Shown piece after piece: positions 6,295 to 12,622 of a stretch of DNA of 14,497 nt (position 1 is its first letter; each line of letters begins with the position of its first letter). A model generated the notes under the pieces. That model was not told the DNA's origin. It did no database searches and was given only the letters and a program-made list of their open reading frames with translations. The stretch is from assembly GCA_032250805.1 (NCBI GenBank), contig JAVVEM010000053.1, positions 1 through 14,497 of the forward strand, written 5' to 3'. A program made the position numbers and the translations under genes. Source of the stretch: B18-G4 sp032250805. Lineage in GTDB: Bacteria; Bacteroidota; Bacteroidia; Bacteroidales; B18-G4.

Positions 6295-8217
6295 TCATTT
6301 TTCCTGATTTACTTCCGGAAGGTCTTTTTCAACCACCTGCCGCGCCAGGCCTCTGATATACTCTTCTTCGACAGGAAATCCCAATTTTTTCGCCATGAGT
6401 GCATCCTCCAGTCCACCCTTGAAATTATCCTGTGAGGTGCGGGCCAGGGAACGCCTGAACCAAAGCTCGGCATTGCCGGGATCGAGCTCTATGGCTTTGC
6501 TGTAATCTCTTTCGGCAAAGCTGAAATTATTCATCCAGCCGTATGCTTTACCCCTGTCTTTATAAAAAATAAGCCTGTAAGGATCAAGCCGGATCGCTGT
6601 AGTAAAATCCTCAATGGCTTCGGGCAAGGCATTCAGGCGCTCTTTCAGTAAGCCCCTGTTGTAGAATACGAGCGCCTGGCCGGGAGCCATGCTGGCAGCC
6701 CGGTTCATTTCGTCAAGCGCCTGATCAAAGTTTCCAAGCCGCATTAAAATGATCCCCTTATTCAGAAATGGTTTGTAAAAACGGTCGTTTTGCTCAATGG
6801 CACGGTTAAATTCTTTCAGGGCCTGCCTCAGATCACCCTCCTCCATATAGATCAACCCGAGGTTATTCATCGCCATAAAAGCATGGGGGTTTCTTTTCAG
6901 GCACTGCTGGTAATCAAATTTGGCCTTTTCATAGGCCCCGTTCATAGCCCAGTAATCGCCACGCATAAAGAATGCCCTGTGATGATCGGGATATGCCCCG
7001 ATCACTTCGGTCCACAGCCTCCCGCTATCTTTATATGTATTCTTCCTTTCATACGACGTCAGGGCCAGCAGTATTACAAATACTGTTAAAATTAAAGAAA
7101 TGATCACAGCACTATACCTGTATGAAGAGAGTTCGTCGAGGAGATACCTGAAAAAGAGTCCTGATAAAAAAAACAGGCTTAAATACGGTGCATAGGCATG
7201 GCTGTCGTGAACCATCGCCGCACCGGGACTGAAGATATAAATAAGCATGTAGCTGAGCAAAAAATAAAGAATGGCAGCAAAGGCCTGCTCAAACTTTTTC
7301 CTCCACCTCCACAGTGCTGCTACTGCAAGCATCAATATCACAACCACAACAGCAATGACCAGTGTAACATCTCCCGGAAAGGGATGAAAAGCAACGTAAC
7401 CCACAGGAACAACAAATCTGATGAGCAGAAGTGCCGAAGCATATACATAATAAACAAGGCTTAGGAGGGTTCCGGGAAGGGATTCGTGGCTCTCAGTAGT
7501 TGCATTCATACTGATGATCAACATAATAATGAACCAGATGAGGCTCAACGCAGCGACAGCATATTTTTCTTTTATTGCGGGACCGATATCGCGTCCTTTC
7601 ATCATATCAAGGATAATTGCCGCAAGCGGGAAAATGATGAGCAATGGATTTGAAAATAATCCGGCTACAAAGAAAAATACCGACATCCTGAAATATCGTT
7701 TCTTTAAATAGCTGTGATCCGCGTAATACGCGTAGGATAATAAGGCAAGCAGCAGAAAAAAAGTACCCAGCAACTGGCTGCGGGCCGATATCCATGCTAC
7801 TGCTTCGGCATTTGCAGGATGCAGTGCAAAAAGTGTTGCGGCAACAACTGCAACCCTGCCGCTTCGCGACAGAACCTGCACCAGCCTGAAAAAAACGATC
7901 ACATTGAGCAGGTGCAGGATGAGGTTCATCATATGTACCCCCCTGACTCCTGATGGCCAGACAGCAATATCCACCGCATATGACAAGACCGCAAGCGGTT
8001 CATAGCGTCCGGCAGTTGTACCCAGAAAGATATCGAAAAATTTATTTCCGGTGAGTTGATGCACAGTGGCATTTTCGATCAGCAGTTCCTGGTCGCTGCC
8101 CAGTATCCACGAAAATGAGCCCACGGAAGAATAGATTGCCGCCGTTGCCAACACAATAAATGCCAGGCAAAGCCAGGCAAGCAAATTTTCGTTTTTAAAG
8201 GATATCTTCATTTTCAT
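6295..8217 (-). CDS. TMTC-like GT-C membrane protein with six C-terminal TPRs
   Basis: A 640-aa protein: about 390 residues with roughly ten membrane helices, then six 34-residue TPR units (about 414-615). The membrane half follows the bacterial TMTC/O-mannosyltransferase-like pattern: an acidic loop after helix 1 (GSDQELLIENATV), RYEPLAVLSYAVD, MMNLILHLLNV, FALHPANAEAVAWISARS, LFSNPLLIIFPL, VHDSHAYAPYLSL, then an LW-x7-YPD entry into the TPRs. Relatives, as I recall them, have DD in the first loop, ERKD or similar after WIS, and SKP; here these read DQE, ARSQ and SNP, so catalytic ability is uncertain. Transfer of a polyprenyl-linked sugar to protein is the family expectation; the TPRs probably bind protein partners. 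The frame opens to a TTG at 8244, but that TTG belongs to the -7 box TACATTTG, so the ATG at 8217 is chosen; the ATG at 8211 is an alternative. Confidence 0.8.
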   Translation of the reverse strand: MKMKISFKNENLLAWLCLAFIVLATAAIYSSVGSFSWILGSDQELLIENATVHQLTGNKFFDIFLGTTAGRYEPLAVLSYAVDIAVWPSGVRGVHMMNLILHLLNVIVFFRLVQVLSRSGRVAVVAATLFALHPANAEAVAWISARSQLLGTFFLLLALLSYAYYADHSYLKKRYFRMSVFFFVAGLFSNPLLIIFPLAAIILDMMKGRDIGPAIKEKYAVAALSLIWFIIMLIISMNATTESHESLPGTLLSLVYYVYASALLLIRFVVPVGYVAFHPFPGDVTLVIAVVVVILMLAVAALWRWRKKFEQAFAAILYFLLSYMLIYIFSPGAAMVHDSHAYAPYLSLFFLSGLFFRYLLDELSSYRYSAVIISLILTVFVILLALTSYERKNTYKDSGRLWTEVIGAYPDHHRAFFMRGDYWAMNGAYEKAKFDYQQCLKRNPHAFMAMNNLGLIYMEEGDLRQALKEFNRAIEQNDRFYKPFLNKGIILMRLGNFDQALDEMNRAASMAPGQALVFYNRGLLKERLNALPEAIEDFTTAIRLDPYRLIFYKDRGKAYGWMNNFSFAERDYSKAIELDPGNAELWFRRSLARTSQDNFKGGLEDALMAKKLGFPVEEEYIRGLARQVVEKDLPEVNQEK

Positions 8218-8241
8218 TTGACCATTAACGCGGCGGCTGTA

Positions 8242-8249
8242 CAAATGTA
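8242..8249 (-). promoter_or_regulatory. -7 promoter element of the TMTC-like gene
   Basis: On the minus strand 8249-8242 reads TACATTTG, an exact TAnnTTTG match. As with the glycosyltransferase promoter, its final TTG is in frame with the gene and mimics a start. The ATG at 8217 is 24 nt downstream, the same distance as in that gene. No -33 element was recognised. Confidence 0.6.
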
Positions 8250-8491
8250 TAAAAATGTGAAACGTGGGCGTATGCCGTCACCAAACAACATCATAAGCGG
8301 CTTTTGCTGTGTTTTGATCATCACCGGTGTATGCAGATTTAAACCTGTATATGCATATAAAAGGCTATGCCTCAATATTGGCTGGTGTAACTTATTGATG
8401 AACATTATGCTATATTATTTGTTATGAGGTAATATAGAGAATTATTCATGATTATTTAACAATGAAAGATCCACAAGTCGCAAAGAAGTTA
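8250..8491. other. Divergent intergenic region without a gene
   Basis: The gap between the TMTC-like start (8217) and the EF-G start (8572) is 354 bp. Apart from the two promoters at its ends it is AT-rich, has no credible reading frame, and no tRNA-like or strongly folded RNA was seen. Small palindromic bits occur, such as AGATTTAAACCT at 8335-8346, but none stands out as an operator. Confidence 0.5.
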
Positions 8492-8499
8492 TACCTTTG
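8492..8499 (+). promoter_or_regulatory. -7 promoter element of the EF-G gene
   Basis: TACCTTTG is an exact TAnnTTTG match. The ATG at 8572 lies 72 nt downstream, giving a leader of about 65 nt, clearly longer than the roughly 20-nt leaders of csp and the two minus-strand membrane-protein genes. The leader carries two copies of GCATTTTA (8503-8510 and 8543-8550). No -33 element or Shine-Dalgarno was recognised. Confidence 0.6.
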
Positions 8500-8571
8500 C
8501 GGGCATTTTAGCTGGGATTACACATTAAGGCATTATATTTCAGCATTTTAAACAATTCACTCAATCAATTA

Positions 8572-10644
8572 ATGACATTAACAAAACTCAGAAATATTGG
8601 TATTGCAGCACACATTGATGCAGGCAAGACCACCGTAACCGAAAGGATATTATTTTTTACCGGTGTATCGCGTAAAATGGGAGAGGTTCATGACGGACAG
8701 GCCACGATGGATTTCATGAAACAGGAACAGGAAAGAGGCATCACCATTGCTTCAGCGGCGATATCGGCCAGGTGGGGCGATCACCAGGTAAACATCATTG
8801 ATACACCCGGGCATGTCGACTTTACCATTGAGGTAGAACGCTCACTACGGGTTATTGACGGGATGATAGCCGTATTTTGTGCTGTTGGCGGAGTAGAACC
8901 TCAAAGTGAAACAGTGTGGAACCAGGCCGACCGCTACAGGGTTCCGCGTTTGGCATTCATCAACAAAATGGACCGCACCGGAGCTGATTTCCACGATGTG
9001 GTAGGCCAGATGAATAAATACCTCGATGCCAATGCAATTCCTTTCCAGATTCCCATGGGCGCCGAAGAAGACTTTAGGGGAACCATAGACATCATTGAAA
9101 AGAAAGCATACACTTTTTCAGACCTTGGTCGTGGCGAGATTGATATCCCTGATGATTACAAAGCCTTGGTTGATGTAGCCAGGGATCACCTCATCGAAAA
9201 ACTTTCTGATTACAACGACGAGATCGCCGAACTTTTTCTTGATGAGCAGGAAATCCCTGCTTCACTGCTAAAAAGTGCTGCGAGGGAGGCCACCCTCAAG
9301 CTCCTCATCACACCTGTATTTTGCGGGGCAGCCTATAAAAATAAAGGCATTCAGTTATTGCTTGATGCGGTTATTGATTACATGCCCTCGCCGATCGATG
9401 TTGGTGCCGTAGTTGGATTAGATCCTGCCGACGAACAGAAATCACATACCCGAAACCCTTCTGTTCACGAGCCATTTTCAGCACTTGCCTTCAAGCTGAT
9501 CAATGATCCCTTTGTCGGGCAACAAACCTTTATCCGCATCTTCTCGGGCGAACTGAAAAGCGGTATGCAAATATATAATCCCACCAAAGGGAAGAATGAG
9601 CGAATTGGCAGGATATTTCGTATCCGTGCCAAAGACCGTGAAGAGATCAGTTCGGCCGGAGCAGGCGATATTGTGGCGCTGGTTGGCATGAAAGTAACAA
9701 AAACCGGCGACACATTATGCGACCCGGCGAACGAGCTTCTGCTCGAATCCATTCATGTTCCGCCACCTGTAATTGAGTTAAAGATTTCGCCCGAAAGCCG
9801 CAAGGATCAAAGCAAACTTGGCGAGGCACTTGCAAAGCTCTCTAACGAAGACCCCTCCTTTAATGTCCGTTTCGACCACGAAACAGAAGAAACGATTGTT
9901 TCGGGGATGGGCGAGCTGCATCTCGAGATCATCATGGATCGCATACAGGATGAATTTGGTGTGAAAGTTGTTTTTGGTGCACCTGCTGTGGCTTACCGCG
10001 AAACCATAACACACGAAGTGGAATCAAATTACAAACATTCCAAACAAACCGGCGGTAAAGGGCAGTTTGCACATACAGTTATACGCATTGAACCGAACCC
10101 CGGCAACGGATACGAATTTGTTGATCAGATCAAGGGCGGTGTAATCCCTTCCGAATTTATTGGATCAGTTGATAAAGGCATACGGAAAACGCTGGATAAA
10201 GGCATCCTGGCGGGATTCCCGGTAATTGATGTAAAAGTAGTTCTGGTTGATGGCGGCCACCATGCCGTCGACAGTTCCGATCAGGCCTTTCAGACTTGTG
10301 CATCCATATGCTTTAAGCAGGGCTTTTTAAAAGCTGCTCCGCTATTGCTTGAGCCGATGATGAAACTTGAAGTCAACACCCCCGACGACTATATCGGTGA
10401 AATTGTGGGCAACCTGAATCGTAAAAGAGGAAAGATTGAAGCAATGCGCAGATACCGCAAAGGAGCCCAAAAACTTAATGGCCACGTGCCATTATCGGAA
10501 ATGTTCGGCTATGCCACGCAGCTACGTAACATATCAAGTGGAAGGGCCAACTATTCGATGGAGTTTCATCAGTATGAGCCAACACCCAGTGCTGTGCAGG
10601 AAGAAATCCTAAAGCAGATCAGGGAAAAACAAGCGGCGAAATAA
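8572..10644 (+). CDS. fusA: Elongation factor G (probable paralogue outside the str operon)
   Basis: A 690-aa translational GTPase that drives ribosomal translocation and, with RRF, recycling. All G motifs are intact: G1 AHIDAGKT (13-20), G2 RGIT (55-58), G3 DTPGH with catalytic His81, G4 NKMD (131-134), G5 near CGAA (251-254). Domain II covers about 300-395, domain III about 400-475 with SGMGELHLEI, domain IV about 480-600, and domain V follows (TPDDYIGEIVGNLNRKRG). The domain IV tip loop GGHHAVDSSD (561-570) keeps the histidine equivalent to E. coli His583, so translocation should work. The switch I region reads GEVHDGQATMDFMKQEQERG, whereas the canonical Bacteroidota EF-G I recall has GAATMDWMEQ. 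No S12, S7, EF-Tu or S10 gene is adjacent, so this is probably a second EF-G. It is not the GTPase-dead EF-G2 of Bacteroides, because the P-loop and His81 are intact. The gene is complete. Confidence 0.9.
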   Translation: MTLTKLRNIGIAAHIDAGKTTVTERILFFTGVSRKMGEVHDGQATMDFMKQEQERGITIASAAISARWGDHQVNIIDTPGHVDFTIEVERSLRVIDGMIAVFCAVGGVEPQSETVWNQADRYRVPRLAFINKMDRTGADFHDVVGQMNKYLDANAIPFQIPMGAEEDFRGTIDIIEKKAYTFSDLGRGEIDIPDDYKALVDVARDHLIEKLSDYNDEIAELFLDEQEIPASLLKSAAREATLKLLITPVFCGAAYKNKGIQLLLDAVIDYMPSPIDVGAVVGLDPADEQKSHTRNPSVHEPFSALAFKLINDPFVGQQTFIRIFSGELKSGMQIYNPTKGKNERIGRIFRIRAKDREEISSAGAGDIVALVGMKVTKTGDTLCDPANELLLESIHVPPPVIELKISPESRKDQSKLGEALAKLSNEDPSFNVRFDHETEETIVSGMGELHLEIIMDRIQDEFGVKVVFGAPAVAYRETITHEVESNYKHSKQTGGKGQFAHTVIRIEPNPGNGYEFVDQIKGGVIPSEFIGSVDKGIRKTLDKGILAGFPVIDVKVVLVDGGHHAVDSSDQAFQTCASICFKQGFLKAAPLLLEPMMKLEVNTPDDYIGEIVGNLNRKRGKIEAMRRYRKGAQKLNGHVPLSEMFGYATQLRNISSGRANYSMEFHQYEPTPSAVQEEILKQIREKQAAK

Positions 10645-10696
10645 ACAGGCTGTGACCATCGAACTGTGGCAAGTCTTCAACAAATTATCTTTTTTA

Positions 10697-10704
10697 TACC
10701 TTTA
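10697..10704 (+). promoter_or_regulatory. Probable -7 element of the DEAD-box helicase gene
   Basis: TACCTTTA matches TAnnTTTG at all but the last base and follows a T-run (10690-10695). It lies 35 nt before the ATG at 10740. A start at the in-frame GTG (10719) would leave a leader of only a few nucleotides, which supports the ATG. The EF-G stop is at 10644 and no terminator hairpin was seen between, so some read-through from EF-G is also possible. Confidence 0.45.
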
Positions 10705-10739
10705 CAGCCGGGAACCTGGTGTTTCCCAACCCCAACATT

Positions 10740-11951
10740 ATGAAATTTACCGAATTCGGACTTAACGAACAACTCATCGAAGCCATATCCTATATGGGAT
10801 TCGAGAAGGCGACTCCTATACAGGATAAAGCCATTCCCCATATTATTCAAGGGCGCGACCTGATTGGCTGTGCCCAGACAGGCACAGGAAAAACAGCCGC
10901 TTTTATCCTTCCGATCTTAAATAATCTGCTGGATAAGACCACAAATGAAACCAGCACACTTATCATTGTGCCCACCCGTGAACTGGCGCTTCAGATTGAT
11001 CAGCAGATACATGGTTTTGCCTATTTCACAAATATTACATCTATACCCATTTATGGCGGTGGCGATGGTGGTGAGTGGAATCAGGAAAGAAAGTCGCTCA
11101 CTACGGGAGCCGATATTATTGTGGCCACACCCGGAAAGCTGATCGCCCACCTGATGATGGGATATGTTAAGTTCGACAAATTAAAATACCTGGTCCTCGA
11201 CGAGGCCGACCGTATGCTCGATATCGGGTTTCATGACGACATCATGAAGATCATCACCTATTTGCCAAAGAAAAGGCAAACCATGATGTTCAGTGCCACT
11301 ATGCCTCCCGAGATCCGCAAACTGGCTGCAACGATACTTTCGGAGCCTGAAGAGTTCAGCATAGAGATGTCGAAACCTCCCGAAGGCGTATTGCAAGCCG
11401 CATACCTGGCATTTGACGCACAAAAGACCCCCCTCATCAACAGCCTTATTGCCGACAAGCCGGATTGCAGGAGCATCCTTATCTTTTGCTCTACAAAGAA
11501 AAAAGTTTCTGAGATCGTTCGCGAACTCAGGAGCAATAAATACAAGGTAGCCGGCATTTCGTCCGATTTAAAGCAAAGCGAACGGGAAGAAGTGCTTGGA
11601 AAATTCAAGGCCCGCCAGATCAGGGTTCTTGTTGCCACTGATGTGATGAGCCGAGGGATCGATGTAAAGGATATCAACCTGGTGATCAATTATGATGCAC
11701 CCAACGATGCCGAGGATTACGTGCACCGGGTAGGGCGCACGGCCAGGGCAGAAACAACCGGAATCGCCCTTACACTCATCAATAAAGATGACATGTACAA
11801 ACTTGAGCGCATCGAAAGGCTGATCGGTAATAAAATTATGAGAATTCCCCTGCCTGCTGAGTTGGGTAATGGGCCGGAGTGGAATCCGAAACCGCAAAGA
11901 CAGGGAAAAAGGCATGGGGAGCCCCGGCATCAGAGAAAAAAGAAAGCCTGA
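10740..11951 (+). CDS. DEAD-box ATP-dependent RNA helicase (RhlE-like)
   Basis: A 403-aa RNA helicase that unwinds short RNA duplexes in ribosome assembly or mRNA decay. Motifs in order: Q motif GFEKATPIQ (20-28), motif I AQTGTGKT (45-52), Ia PTRELALQ (78-85), Ib TPGK (130-133), II DEAD (154-157), III SAT (185-187), IV ILIFCS (246-251), V ATDVMSRGID (299-308), VI HRVGRTAR (329-336). All catalytic residues are present. After residue 375 there is a short, very basic tail ending HQRKKKA, suited to non-specific RNA binding. The length is typical of minimal RhlE-type proteins. The frame also opens at a GTG (10719), but the ATG at 10740 gives the family-standard MKFTEFGL start. A four-helix membrane protein gene begins 17 bp after the stop and is likely cotranscribed. 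Confidence 0.93.
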   Translation: MKFTEFGLNEQLIEAISYMGFEKATPIQDKAIPHIIQGRDLIGCAQTGTGKTAAFILPILNNLLDKTTNETSTLIIVPTRELALQIDQQIHGFAYFTNITSIPIYGGGDGGEWNQERKSLTTGADIIVATPGKLIAHLMMGYVKFDKLKYLVLDEADRMLDIGFHDDIMKIITYLPKKRQTMMFSATMPPEIRKLAATILSEPEEFSIEMSKPPEGVLQAAYLAFDAQKTPLINSLIADKPDCRSILIFCSTKKKVSEIVRELRSNKYKVAGISSDLKQSEREEVLGKFKARQIRVLVATDVMSRGIDVKDINLVINYDAPNDAEDYVHRVGRTARAETTGIALTLINKDDMYKLERIERLIGNKIMRIPLPAELGNGPEWNPKPQRQGKRHGEPRHQRKKKA

Positions 11952-11968
11952 CCAAAAACCACATCTGA

Positions 11969-12391
11969 ATGACCAGAACAAGGATGAATAAAGCATCTGT
12001 ATTTGCAGGCCGGTTTATCAACATAAAGATGGGCCTTGCCGGTGCGTTGATCATGGGAGGCATCGTATGGATGATCAATATGGGTTTTGGATGGTGGCCG
12101 GCAACTACGGCTGCCATGAAGCAGGCCGCCTACACCTTATTGTTTGGTGGTATTTTAATCAAAATTCTCGACACCATTGCCCTGAAAATAAAAGATAAGT
12201 ATACAGCCATTACAACAGCAACCCTGCTTGTATCGTTCATTACCATCATACTTGTTTACCTTGTCCATAGCCTTAAAGGTACACCGCGGCCCTTTGAATC
12301 AACCCTTCCGACCCTCATCATGGCGCCACCGGGATTTTTAGCCCTGACCATAAGAAAAAGAATGAAAAAAAAGCGGATCTCCGATTTGTGA
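11969..12391 (+). CDS. Conserved four-helix membrane protein of unknown function
   Basis: A 140-aa protein that I believe has relatives in other Bacteroidota, but to which I can assign no function. Four hydrophobic stretches are visible: about 20-40 (MGLAGALIMGGIVWMINMG), 50-68, 77-100 (TATLLVSFITIILVYLVHSL) and 112-128. The ends are basic, with RKRMKKKR near the C-terminus, suggesting that end faces the cytoplasm. Polar landmarks between helices are GWWPATTAAMKQAAYT after helix 1 and HSLKGTPRPFESTLPT before helix 4; these look like the conserved core. The start may be the ATG at 11969 or the one at 11984 (MNKASVFAGRF); neither has a Shine-Dalgarno. It lies 17 bp after the DEAD-box helicase stop on the same strand, so it probably shares that transcript. 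No terminator is visible after it. Confidence 0.75.
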   Translation: MTRTRMNKASVFAGRFINIKMGLAGALIMGGIVWMINMGFGWWPATTAAMKQAAYTLLFGGILIKILDTIALKIKDKYTAITTATLLVSFITIILVYLVHSLKGTPRPFESTLPTLIMAPPGFLALTIRKRMKKKRISDL

Positions 12392-12428
12392 TTTTAAAAA
12401 GAATTCTTTCCGTGTAAAATTAACGACA

Positions 12429-12487
12429 CCGCAGTAAGCTGGCGAGGTATCGGGTTCGGGATTTTTAATTACCGATGCAAGCGTCGG
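12429..12487. repeat. Degenerate intergenic repeat with small hairpin
   Basis: CCGCAG-TAAG-CTGGCG at 12429 onward looks like a decayed stem-loop (an intact version would be CCGCAG-loop-CTGCGG), followed by GGTATCGGG. A second small hairpin pairs CCGATGC (12472-12478) with GCGTCGG (12481-12487), with one G-U pair. These motifs resemble dispersed non-coding repeats of uncultured Bacteroidota genomes that I recall, unverified. No coding frame covers this gap (12392-12622). Confidence 0.4.
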
Positions 12488-12534
12488 AGCATTATCCCTA
12501 TTTAAACAAACTCACATTAAGCTTAGGAAAATTC

Positions 12535-12585
12535 AAATAAAAAAGGCGTTCGCCTGAGGATGCAGGCAAAGGATGGATCACGCCT
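12535..12585 (-). terminator. Probable intrinsic terminator of the acyl-CoA synthetase gene
   Basis: On the minus strand, downstream of the synthetase stop, AGGCGT (12585-12580) can pair with ACGCCT (12549-12544), enclosing a smaller GCCTG/CAGGC hairpin. The shorter alternative AGGC-GAAC-GCCT (12555-12544) folds on its own. Either stem runs directly into a T-rich tract (TTTTTTATTT, counting from 12544). It is about 40-80 nt past the stop at 12623. Confidence 0.55.
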
Positions 12586-12590
12586 GTGTA

Positions 12591-12606
12591 TCCCGGCTAC
12601 CCGGGA
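12591..12606. repeat. Short perfect inverted repeat TCCCGG-CTAC-CCGGGA
   Basis: Six-base arms at 12591-12596 and 12601-12606 around a 4-nt loop, 17 nt past the synthetase stop. No T-run follows on the minus strand, so it is a weak terminator candidate by itself but may assist the one at 12535-12585. The CCCGGGAC string also occurs at 183-190 in the left repeat patch. Confidence 0.5.
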
Positions 12607-12622
12607 CCAATTTAACTAAGGA

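Noticed and set aside
8250..8491. Riboswitch or small RNA in the divergent gap before EF-G
   Set aside because: Only short, weak palindromes are visible; no known riboswitch core or terminator could be recognised.
8572..10644. EF-G as the GTPase-dead Bacteroides EF-G2 or a TetM-like ribosome protection protein
   Set aside because: The AHIDAGKT P-loop, the DTPGH histidine and the EF-G domain IV tip loop are all intact, and the G domain reads as a translocating EF-G.
10719..10739. GTG start at 10719 for the DEAD-box helicase
   Set aside because: It would leave almost no leader after the probable -7 box, and the family-typical N-terminus starts at the ATG at 10740.
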